Made by a program: the position numbers and the translations under genes. Shown piece by piece: positions 1 through 6,638 of a DNA stretch of 8,427 nucleotides. Origin of the DNA: Thermodesulfovibrionia bacterium (GTDB lineage Bacteria > Nitrospirota > Thermodesulfovibrionia > UBA6902); NCBI GenBank assembly GCA_947258735.1, contig CAMYJJ010000131.1, positions 1 to 8,427 of the forward strand, written 5' to 3'. Position 1 is the first letter of the stretch. The number at the start of each line of letters is the position of its first letter. A model generated the notes under the pieces. That model searched no databases, was not told the origin of the DNA, and was given only the letters and a program-made list of their open reading frames with translations.

Positions 1-1606
1 CCAGATCTCCAAGGGTAGATTTTGGAGAACCTGTATAGCGGTCATAGCTGAGGACCATGTCATCCGGATACCCGACAGAAAGAAGCACATCTGCCCATTC
101 CTTGGTCATTGCATAATGGGCCTCATAAATTTTCGTATTTTCATCATAGAGATTCTTAATGGACTCAACCTGTGTCATCTGTCCTGTTGAAGGGTTGTGA
201 ACCATGACAGGATTCCCGTTTTTATCGGAAAGCAGGCCATAAGCTCCGTCTTCCCGCAGCAGATTACTATTGGCATCATACCATTTCATATTCAGCCACA
301 TCCTCCTGCCTTCGGGGTAGCCGGTGATCAACTTGTGGCCGGTAAGATTAATGACTTTGAGCATGCTACCATTATCAGTAATTTCCAGAGAGGCGGCCTG
401 ATTAAGATTATCCATGGCACTCCGGCTTCCTGCTTCAAGTGCTGCCTTGTGTCGATCATCCAGCCCTCCTCCCAGTCTGAGCAGTCCCCTTTCATCCTGA
501 TATATGATGATATTGGCTGCCCAGTAATTGCCGCCCGTCATATCGTGGCGCGGCATGTCTTTTCTATAGGGAGAATTACTAATTGTCGATGCTTTTCCGG
601 AGGCCGGTTTCATATGACATGTCTGACAGCTGAAATACCGGGGCGTGCCGTCTTCATAATTCCCGCCTGTTCCCGCAGCCAGGGCATCCTGATAAACGAC
701 TTCAAGAGATCCGCCTGCAACCTGCAGATCAGAGGGAAGATCAGTGAATGTGGAGACGAGTGTTGTATCAAAAACACTGGCTTTAAATTCGCTGAACGTC
801 CGCTCGACTATGCCGTATTTGTATGGAGGATTGTTAAAAGCCGCCTTATCTTCTCTGGGGCCGCCCAGTTTGGGCGAGCCGACAGGTTCAATATCATAGC
901 TTGATGTAACGGGATCAGAACCGGGCTGGGCTCCGTGGCCGGGCGCCAGATCACCCACTGCCGAATTGGAAACATCATGACAGGTACCGCAAAAATCGAC
1001 TGACCGCTGATACGATGATGGAGAAAAATCATGGCGGGGCAGAGGACCCCATATTGGATAGTCATAGGGGCCAAGCTTTCCAAACTGGTCGGTAAGAACG
1101 AGCATACCGCTTCCATAGTAGGCTTCATTACTGTCGGCTGCAATAAAAGGAGGATACATTACTCCGGGCAAATCCGACTCATCAGGATTGGTCATCAGAT
1201 GGCATGTATCGCAGTCTACCCCGTTATCATCAGTTGCACGTAACCCTGAACCGTCCGTGGGTTTTGAACGTCCACCATACCAGCCTCCAGCGCTGTGGCA
1301 GCGGATGCAGAAGTCACCTGAGCCGTCAAAATCCTGTTCAGCAATAGCCAGCGTTGCCCAGAAAATCGGATCGCGGCCCGCATTACCCATAGGACTTCCG
1401 CTCCATCCCGTGTATGGCTCAATAACAGGATTATCCTTATTATATTGACCATGACAGAAGTCGCAATCAACAGGAGATGCAAATGCCTGTACCTCATTCG
1501 GCTGCGTACCGGGCAGATCAATTTCAGGCGGCACATCATCAGCTGAAAAAACAGAAGAAACAAGAAGAATAATACATAAGATTGAGGTAAAATATCCAAC
1601 TTGCAT
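1..1606 (-). CDS. Secreted multihaem c-type cytochrome (at least 5 haems), C-terminus cut by window edge
   Basis: The frame is open without a stop from the ATG at 1606 to the left edge, giving 535 codons with the 3' end missing. Five CxxCH haem-attachment motifs are visible: C48-H52 (CDFCH), C100-H104 (CIRCH), C132-H136 (CDTCH), C206-H210 (CGTCH) and C327-H331 (CQTCH). Residues 1-22 form a hydrophobic signal peptide ending VFSA before DD, so the product should be exported and haem-loaded in the periplasm; the n-region unusually lacks a basic residue. A segment near residues 70-80 (GNAGRDPIFWA) and a TGHK...GYPEGRRMW segment around H424 recall large multihaem cytochromes of Geobacter-like and Nitrospirota bacteria; H424 may be an axial ligand. 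Other histidines in PRHD and APGHG contexts could also serve. The likely role is electron transfer in respiration; partner and substrate cannot be told. More haems may lie beyond the edge. Confidence 0.9.
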   Translation of the reverse strand, partial: MQVGYFTSILCIILLVSSVFSADDVPPEIDLPGTQPNEVQAFASPVDCDFCHGQYNKDNPVIEPYTGWSGSPMGNAGRDPIFWATLAIAEQDFDGSGDFCIRCHSAGGWYGGRSKPTDGSGLRATDDNGVDCDTCHLMTNPDESDLPGVMYPPFIAADSNEAYYGSGMLVLTDQFGKLGPYDYPIWGPLPRHDFSPSSYQRSVDFCGTCHDVSNSAVGDLAPGHGAQPGSDPVTSSYDIEPVGSPKLGGPREDKAAFNNPPYKYGIVERTFSEFKASVFDTTLVSTFTDLPSDLQVAGGSLEVVYQDALAAGTGGNYEDGTPRYFSCQTCHMKPASGKASTISNSPYRKDMPRHDMTGGNYWAANIIIYQDERGLLRLGGGLDDRHKAALEAGSRSAMDNLNQAASLEITDNGSMLKVINLTGHKLITGYPEGRRMWLNMKWYDANSNLLREDGAYGLLSDKNGNPVMVHNPSTGQMTQVESIKNLYDENTKIYEAHYAMTKEWADVLLSVGYPDDMVLSYDRYTGSPKSTLGDL

Positions 1607-1612
1607 GTCATA

Positions 1613-1618
1613 CTCCTT
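1613..1618 (-). promoter_or_regulatory. Ribosome binding site deciding the cytochrome start
   Basis: AAGGAG on the minus strand lies six bases before the ATG at 1606. Another ATG at 1611, in a different frame, is only one base from this site and is too close to be used; it would open a 131-residue frame without haem motifs. In the cytochrome frame a stop lies just upstream (1622-1624), so no earlier start is possible. Confidence 0.75.
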
Positions 1619-1662
1619 CTTTTAAAAAAAGTTGGTTGGAATTCCTGGTATATACTGACACG

Positions 1663-1678
1663 TACATGTTGATATGTA
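1663..1678. repeat. Short inverted repeat, possible operator
   Basis: TACAT-N6-ATGTA is a perfect five-base inverted repeat, 57 bases upstream of the cytochrome ATG, with GTATATAC, another small palindrome, close by at 1648-1655. The position would suit a regulator of the cytochrome gene, but in AT-rich DNA such a short match can arise by chance. Confidence 0.2.
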
Positions 1679-1737
1679 TTCGGAAAACATTAATTTTCCT
1701 GTTTATCAAATATGCAGTTACCTGCTCGATATATTTA

Positions 1738-1765
1738 ATTATATAAATATTTCTTATCACAATCA
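1738..1765 (-). promoter_or_regulatory. Candidate sigma-70-type promoter for the cytochrome gene
   Basis: On the minus strand a perfect TATAAT (1743-1738) lies 16 bases after TGATTG (1765-1760), a poor -35 match. It would give a leader of roughly 125 bases. The flanking DNA is AT-rich, so the -10 match alone is weak evidence, and a second candidate (TAGACA followed by TG-GATAAG) overlaps the same stretch. Confidence 0.25.
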
Positions 1766-1872
1766 GGATGCTTTGTCTAGTGAATAATACTTATTAGGCT
1801 ATAATGGGTATTACGTCCTCAATATATTAATAAAAAGAAGGGGGCTTGTCGTAAAATCAGATCGTGTTGACC

Positions 1873-1952
1873 GTCATGCCCGGAGTCAGTTATCGGGCAT
1901 CCAGAACCTCTTGAGAAAACTGGATGCCCGATCAACAACCCTCGGGAATGAC
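1873..1952. repeat. Dispersed palindromic repeat element, copy 1
   Basis: An 80 bp element begins GTCATGCCCG and ends CGGGAATGAC. Its interior carries a second, near-perfect inverted pair, ATCGGGCATCCAG and CTGGATGCCCGAT, around a loop of about 15 bases. The outer and inner arms share the core GCCCG/CGGGC, so it can fold as one long hairpin or as two side-by-side hairpins. It closely matches the element at 5204-5284; the first 35 bases differ at only two positions. It has no coding capacity and resembles the REP/MITE-like GTCATTCCCG palindromes known from many Desulfobacterota and Nitrospirota genomes. It lies between the ClC stop and the cytochrome leader. Confidence 0.8.
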
Positions 1953-2000
1953 AGGCTTATATCAATAGTGTTCTAATACATTCCTATTTTGAGACAGGGT

Positions 2001-3374
2001 CTATTTCTTTCTAAATGAATTATAGACTTCTTCGATTTTGTTAACCCCTCTGTAGAGCAGGTCGGTGATGCTTCTTGGTCTGGGTCGTATCTTTCCCGGT
2101 TTCAGATCATCCATATCAACGCCTTTTTCTATCAGTATGGAAGGAGACTTGGTAATGGACAATATCTGGCTTGGATAGACGCTTCTGTGGCCTGTTATCA
2201 GATAACTCACGATACATGAAACCGCAGCATACGGGGCGACCTGGGGACCAAAGAATTCCATGGCCATGATGCTTGCAGACAGAGGGGTGTTGGCTGCTCC
2301 TGCAAGAAGGCTGACCATACCAATAGCCGCAAATATGGCAGGGTCATATCCCATGATGGAACCGAAGAGACTGCCAGCTGTGGCCCCTATAAAAAAGATC
2401 GGAGTGACCATTCCTCCGCTTCCGCAGAACGCCAGTGTGATGGAAGTGAATATGATTTTAAAAATAAAATCATATGATCGAACGCTGTCACCATGAAGAG
2501 CTCCATGCACGGTCTCCAGTCCCAAACCGAGGTATCTGGTGGAGAATATGAATGCAAGTGCGACAAGAATACTGCCTCCTATTAATCCTTTGTAAGGTTC
2601 CCAGATGTCAATTTTTTTGCTCTGTGATTCTGCAAATTTCAGTGCTTCTATCAATACAAATGAACAGAGTCCGAAAAAAACAGCACCAACGATAACCTCT
2701 ATAAAAAAACCCTCACTGAACTCCGGGATAAACTGAAGGGGCTGATAAAAGTACTCTACACCGAGGGCAGACGAGACCTGATAACTTATGATGCCTGCTA
2801 CAAAAGAGGGGAACATGACATCATAAAATATTGTACCAATAAACAGAACTTCAACACCGAAAATCGCCCCGGCAATCGGGGTCCCGAATACAGAAGCAAA
2901 CCCTGCACTGATACCGCAGATAACCAGTTTCTTTCTGTCCTTGCTGTTAAAGCCCAGAAGCCTGGAGAACAGGTATGACAGTCCTGCTCCTATTTGAGCA
3001 GCAGGGCCTTCCTTGCCTACAGAACCTCCTGCTGCAATGGTAGCGACTGTTGCCACCAGTTTTACAGGAACGGAAAGCGGTTTCATTTTTCCGTTGTATT
3101 TGTGAATTGCTTCTATGACCTTTTCGGTGCCGTGCCCCCTGGCCTGAGGAGATAAATATTTAATGATTAAAGCTGAGAAAAAAAGGGCAAAGGGAAGCAG
3201 AAAATAATAATAATCAGTCTGGGACGTTGTATACTCAATACTCCTGTTTAATATATTAATGAAAACCGAGGTAGATACGCCAACAATAACCCCTACGCCC
3301 GAAGCGAGCAAAAACCACTTGGCCACACTGATGAAAAGGACTGACTGTTCAAGGAAGAGCTGTTTTTTCTTCAC
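2001..3374 (-). CDS. ClC family chloride channel or H+/Cl- antiporter, without CBS domains
   Basis: This 457-residue inner-membrane protein of many hydrophobic helices shows the ClC anion-pathway motifs in order: GHGTE at 80-84 (place of GSGIP), GKEGP at 120-124 with the gating glutamate E122, GSGGMVTP at 318-325, and Y400 in SVYPSQ, the probable anion-coordinating tyrosine. At the place of the internal proton glutamate of E. coli ClcA (E203) it has V176, next to E175. That leaves open whether it is a channel or an antiporter. The C-terminus ends about 57 residues after Y400 without CBS domains. The start is GTG at 3374; an in-frame stop lies about 25 bases upstream and no better start was seen, though only a weak AAGG abuts it. 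It follows the ClC-CBS gene by 34 bp and is probably co-transcribed. Probable role: anion or pH homeostasis. Confidence 0.9.
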   Translation of the reverse strand: MKKKQLFLEQSVLFISVAKWFLLASGVGVIVGVSTSVFINILNRSIEYTTSQTDYYYFLLPFALFFSALIIKYLSPQARGHGTEKVIEAIHKYNGKMKPLSVPVKLVATVATIAAGGSVGKEGPAAQIGAGLSYLFSRLLGFNSKDRKKLVICGISAGFASVFGTPIAGAIFGVEVLFIGTIFYDVMFPSFVAGIISYQVSSALGVEYFYQPLQFIPEFSEGFFIEVIVGAVFFGLCSFVLIEALKFAESQSKKIDIWEPYKGLIGGSILVALAFIFSTRYLGLGLETVHGALHGDSVRSYDFIFKIIFTSITLAFCGSGGMVTPIFFIGATAGSLFGSIMGYDPAIFAAIGMVSLLAGAANTPLSASIMAMEFFGPQVAPYAAVSCIVSYLITGHRSVYPSQILSITKSPSILIEKGVDMDDLKPGKIRPRPRSITDLLYRGVNKIEEVYNSFRKK

Positions 3375-3408
3375 CTTATGTTGTCGGGCGAATAATTATT
3401 AATAAAAA

Positions 3409-5163
3409 TCATGACCTTCTCTTAAGCAGCGCCTTGTTGTAGGCTGTCATCACATCGCCCCTTTTTAACATACCCACAACTTTTTTCTTATTATGAAAAT
3501 CAACAACCGGCAACTCCCCAATGTCCTTGATCGCGAACTTCTCAATCGCCGTGTTCAGATTATCATTCGGTGTAAGTACAATAACATTTTTTGAGAGCAG
3601 AAACTTGACTTTGATCAATCCCTTCAGGTCTTCCTCAAAAAGTACGCTCTTGACATCCTGCAGTGATACGATCCCTGACAACATTTCCCCGCTGTCAACA
3701 ACGGGGAGGTAAAAACTTTCTCCTATGACTATTTTATCAAGAAGATCATGAATGTCTGTGTCTTCATGAACTGTTGTAAACTCTTTTTTCATGACATTTC
3801 CAACCTGAAGTGTGCTCAGGATAGTGGCTTCAAGCCCGTCATGCATATTAATTCCTTTGCGTGTCAGCTCTACGGTATCAAGCGAATCATGGAACAGCCG
3901 TTTGGCAGTCAAAGAACCAAGAATGCAGGCAAACATTACCGGAATTATGATCTTGTAATTGGCGGTCATTTCAAACAGGAGAAATATACCTGTTAATGGT
4001 GCATGAGTTGCTGCAGCGAGAAAAGCGCCTATGCCGACCGTAGCATACGCACCGGGATTGGCCGCAAACGATGGAAACAGGGAATGGACCAGCCAGCCAT
4101 AGCTTCCTCCTGCCATCGCGCCTATAAACAGGGCAGGGGCAAAGACGCCTCCCGCCCCTCCTGATCCCAGCGTGAATGATGTCGCGATTATTTTCATAAA
4201 AATAAGCGCGAGCATGATCAGAAAAATTATTTTGCCGTCAAGGGCCATCTGGATATATTCATAACCGTCTCCCATGATCTGAGGGAAAAAAATACCGATA
4301 GCCCCTACCATACTTGCTCCAATTACCGGTTTTATATAGGGGTGAATTGTCAAAGCGTCAAACCTGTCTTTCACCTTATAAAACATTTTTATATATAACA
4401 CCGCTATGATTCCCATAAAGACCCCGAAAAAAATATAAAGGGGAATCTCATATAAGCTTGCATCGTAGGCTGGTACCGTAAAGATCGCATTTTCACCATA
4501 GTACATTCTGGATACTACGGTTGCCAGACCTGAGGATATAACAATGGCTGCAAAGGAGGTAAGCTCATAATTTCCAAGCAGGACTATCTCGGTAGCAAAC
4601 ATGACACCGGCGATCGGGGCATTAAAAGTAGCAGCAACTCCTCCGGCAGAACCTGCCGCTATCAGGAGCTTTATTCTGTTACCCGATACTTTAAATACCT
4701 GTCCCACCAGTGATCCTATTGACCCGCCTATCTGAGCAATGGGGCCCTCGACCCCGGCAGACCCTCCGGTTCCAATGGTAAAAGCTGAGCCGAGGATTTT
4801 AAGGGGGATGATTCTCTTTTTGATCCTTCCCCCTTTGATATTGACCTGTTCCAGAAATTTTGGGAAGCCATATCCATTTACATCGTCTCTGAAGTAATGT
4901 GATAATGGAATGAGCAGCAGGGCACCGCATACTGGCAACAGGGGAATTAAGATTCTGTAGATACCCCCCTGATCTATATGCAAAAGAGCGGATCCTCCCA
5001 CAAATACAACTTCATGAACAAGGTGCATTGCAGCACGGAAAAGGATATTGGCAAAACCACTTAAGATGCCGACCACAATGGACATGGCAATAAGAATGGT
5101 ATGCTCGCCTACCTGGAGAGTGGAGAACCTGTCCAAAAATGCTTTGAATCTGTCAGATTTCAT
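3409..5163 (-). CDS. ClC family chloride channel/antiporter with C-terminal CBS domain pair
   Basis: Numbered from the ATG at 5163, the protein has 584 residues: a ClC membrane domain of about 440 residues and two cytoplasmic CBS domains (about 453-510 and 517-577), which in this family bind adenine nucleotides and tune transport. Motifs are GYGFP (97-101), GVEGP with gating glutamate E139, GSGGAGGVFAP (333-343), and E192-I193 where E. coli ClcA has E202-E203, so the internal proton glutamate is absent. D429 (in SLDTVEL) aligns by eye with the coordinating tyrosine. A longer reading from the ATG at 5208 adds 15 polar residues, but that ATG lies inside a palindromic repeat and has no ribosome site. 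The 5163 start, also without a clear Shine-Dalgarno, fits the usual family N-terminus (VGEHTILIAM follows closely). First gene of a probable two-gene ClC operon. Confidence 0.9.
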   Translation of the reverse strand: MKSDRFKAFLDRFSTLQVGEHTILIAMSIVVGILSGFANILFRAAMHLVHEVVFVGGSALLHIDQGGIYRILIPLLPVCGALLLIPLSHYFRDDVNGYGFPKFLEQVNIKGGRIKKRIIPLKILGSAFTIGTGGSAGVEGPIAQIGGSIGSLVGQVFKVSGNRIKLLIAAGSAGGVAATFNAPIAGVMFATEIVLLGNYELTSFAAIVISSGLATVVSRMYYGENAIFTVPAYDASLYEIPLYIFFGVFMGIIAVLYIKMFYKVKDRFDALTIHPYIKPVIGASMVGAIGIFFPQIMGDGYEYIQMALDGKIIFLIMLALIFMKIIATSFTLGSGGAGGVFAPALFIGAMAGGSYGWLVHSLFPSFAANPGAYATVGIGAFLAAATHAPLTGIFLLFEMTANYKIIIPVMFACILGSLTAKRLFHDSLDTVELTRKGINMHDGLEATILSTLQVGNVMKKEFTTVHEDTDIHDLLDKIVIGESFYLPVVDSGEMLSGIVSLQDVKSVLFEEDLKGLIKVKFLLSKNVIVLTPNDNLNTAIEKFAIKDIGELPVVDFHNKKKVVGMLKRGDVMTAYNKALLKRRS

Positions 5164-5203
5164 TAATGTATTGGTTGTATATAATTTGCTATCTATTATT
5201 CCT

Positions 5204-5284
5204 GTCATGCCCGAAGTCAGTAATCGGGCATCCAGAACTCATTGACAGCACTGGATTCCCGCTCAAAAGATCTGAGGGAATGAC
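5204..5284. repeat. Dispersed palindromic repeat element, copy 2
   Basis: An 81 bp relative of the element at 1873-1952, with ends GTCATGCCCG and GGGAATGAC and internal arms ATCGGGCATCCAG / CTGGATTCCCG. The inner pair is less perfect than in copy 1 (GCATCC against GGATTC). It sits 41 bases before the likely ClC-CBS start and inside that gene's predicted leader. Its left end supplies an in-frame ATG (5208) that artificially lengthens the ClC reading frame. Confidence 0.8.
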
Positions 5285-5302
5285 AATTGAAATAACTGGA
5301 TT

Positions 5303-5331
5303 ATTGTACCGGATACTATGGAAAGAGTCTA
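5303..5331 (-). promoter_or_regulatory. Candidate sigma-70-type promoter of the ClC pair
   Basis: On the minus strand TAGACT (5331-5326, four of six -35 matches) and TACAAT (5308-5303, five of six -10 matches) are 17 bases apart. Transcription would start near 5296, so the leader would contain all of the palindromic element at 5204-5284. Upstream of it lies only the end of the trehalose gene. Confidence 0.4.
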
Positions 5332-5365
5332 ATTAACTGCAGAGCGCAAATACATTTATGAGCTG

Positions 5366-5398
5366 TGTGTGAGATTTAAAAGAGAAATGGGTCACACA
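5366..5398. repeat. Inverted repeat after the trehalose synthase gene
   Basis: TGTGTGA and TCACACA are perfect seven-base arms around a 19-base loop. It lies 20-52 bases beyond the stop of the glycosyltransferase gene and upstream of the ClC promoter candidate. The spacing is too wide for a CRP/FNR-like site, and on the minus strand no clean T-run follows, so it may be a weak transcript-end hairpin, an operator or chance. Confidence 0.25.
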
Positions 5399-5417
5399 TC
5401 GACATGAATAACTTGTA

Positions 5418-6638
5418 TTACAACTCTATTACTTTTTTACCCTTGTTGATGTTGCAGTACCATAAGGCCAGATAGTCCCTGATCTGCCTTGTCAGAAGAA
5501 AATTATTCTTTACAAATTCCTTTCCCGTACGTCCCATCTCCTGAGCCATCTCAGGGTTGTTCAGGTACTGTCTGATTCTGAAGGCGGCTCCTTCTACAGA
5601 GTACACGACAAAACCTGTCAGGCCGTGCACAATCTGTAATGGTATACCGCCTACGGCCCCTCCTATCACAGGCTTTTCCTTCCACATGGCCTCTGATACG
5701 GTGAGGCCAAACCCTTCCCTGATAGATTTCTGAAGAATGATATCTGACATTCTCTGAATGGCGTTTATCTCCGTATGATTATCTGGAGGGAGCAGGAGGA
5801 TAATAATGTCATCATCACCTTCCGCATAGTCTTTTACTTCATTTAAAATCGCTTCTCCCTCAGGGTCATCGGTGGCTGTGCTGCCGACAAGTATCAGTCT
5901 GCAGTCATTATATTTTTTGACGATTTTATATGCATTGATGACACCGATCGGGTCCTTGAATTTATCAAATCTTGAAACCTGCAGTATGATTGGTTTGTCA
6001 CGCGGGATGTTGAACCGTTCGGCAACTTCGTTTATTTCATCATCTGTGAGGTCCCTGTTCTTGTCGCTGAGGGGGTCAATCGATGGTGTTACTATGTACT
6101 CGTCAATCGGAAGGGACTTTGCAAACTTTGTCACAGAAAAAATAGCGGTATCGTATTTAACAACATATTTTTTCAGATTGGCCCAGCAACTCGGCATTGG
6201 ATTGGATATATCTATATGACATCTCCACATCCATATTGATTTCCCGGAGCGCGGCCTGTAGTCTATGAGAGGTGCAGGCTGCGGATCGTGGATAAGAACA
6301 GCGTCAGCTTTGAGGTCCAGGTTCTTTTTATTCCTTTTGTTGACCTCGTAATAATAGTCCCACATTTTTTTTGTAAACTTTTCCGTGTTGCCCTGAAGGG
6401 CATTATGGGTCTTTTTTGTAAAATCGAAAAACCTGGCATCCCCTTCGATGACTTCCCACCGGGCATCAATGCCCAGGTCCTGAAGCAAAGGAATCATCCT
6501 GTTCAGTATTTCTGCAACACCGCCACCTTCACGGGTAGAATTAACATGGAGAAATGACCTGCCTTTCAGCTTTTTACAGAGACTTTGTATAAGCTGCAGA
6601 TCTCCTTTGGGGGAGATACCCGAATATTGATTTATCAA
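5418..6638 (-). CDS. treT: Trehalose synthase of the TreT type (GT4 glycosyltransferase)
   Basis: This 406-residue cytoplasmic enzyme has the two-Rossmann GT-B fold of retaining GT4 transferases. Visible motifs are NSTREGGGVAE (33-43) and HDPQPAPL (117-124), both characteristic of TreT, WRCHID (138-143), PSIDPLS (185-191), the donor-site segment QVSRFDKFKDP (220-230), and the EX7E pair E308/E316 in EGFGLTVSE. TreT joins NDP-glucose and glucose reversibly to give trehalose; length matches archaeal and bacterial TreT (about 400-415). Retaining trehalose phosphorylase is related and cannot be fully excluded, though it is usually longer. The start is TTG at 6638, overlapping the TGA of the upstream gene by four bases, with AAGGAG seven bases before it; the next ATG (residue 48) would remove the NSTREGGG motif. 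Trehalose likely serves as a compatible solute. Confidence 0.85.
   Translation of the reverse strand: MINQYSGISPKGDLQLIQSLCKKLKGRSFLHVNSTREGGGVAEILNRMIPLLQDLGIDARWEVIEGDARFFDFTKKTHNALQGNTEKFTKKMWDYYYEVNKRNKKNLDLKADAVLIHDPQPAPLIDYRPRSGKSIWMWRCHIDISNPMPSCWANLKKYVVKYDTAIFSVTKFAKSLPIDEYIVTPSIDPLSDKNRDLTDDEINEVAERFNIPRDKPIILQVSRFDKFKDPIGVINAYKIVKKYNDCRLILVGSTATDDPEGEAILNEVKDYAEGDDDIIILLLPPDNHTEINAIQRMSDIILQKSIREGFGLTVSEAMWKEKPVIGGAVGGIPLQIVHGLTGFVVYSVEGAAFRIRQYLNNPEMAQEMGRTGKEFVKNNFLLTRQIRDYLALWYCNINKGKKVIEL

Larger units (their letters stand above)
1607..2000. other. 394 bp intergenic region upstream of the cytochrome gene
   Basis: No gene was found here. The half nearest the cytochrome (about 1621-1850) is very AT-rich and holds a candidate promoter, a small inverted repeat and the ribosome binding site. 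The half nearest the ClC stop codon holds one copy of a dispersed palindromic element (1873-1952). A short AGAC-CCT-GTCT hairpin just after the ClC stop (around 1993-2003) has no clear T-run, so it is not called a terminator. Confidence 0.6.

Noticed and set aside
197..904. Plus-strand open frame of 235 residues
   Set aside because: It lies opposite the cytochrome gene, whose frame carries five CxxCH motifs and a signal peptide; the plus-strand product has no recognisable features.
1216..1611. Minus-strand 131-residue frame starting at the ATG at 1611
   Set aside because: It is out of frame with the cytochrome, its ATG is one base from the Shine-Dalgarno, and it lacks haem motifs.
1990..2005. 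AGAC-CCT-GTCT hairpin as terminator of the ClC operon
   Set aside because: The stem is only four pairs and is followed by CAAAA rather than a T-run on the coding strand.
5164..5208. Extra 15 N-terminal residues of the ClC-CBS protein
   Set aside because: The ATG comes from the palindromic element, has no ribosome site, and the added residues do not look like a ClC N-terminus; kept only as an alternative start.
1873..5284. The two palindromic copies as ends of a composite mobile element carrying the ClC pair
   Set aside because: The copies have diverged, carry no transposase or target duplication that I can see, and such palindromes are usually scattered singly through genomes.
5366..5398. 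TGTGTGA/TCACACA as a CRP/FNR-like operator
   Set aside because: The 19-base spacing is far from the 4-6 bases between half-sites of that family.
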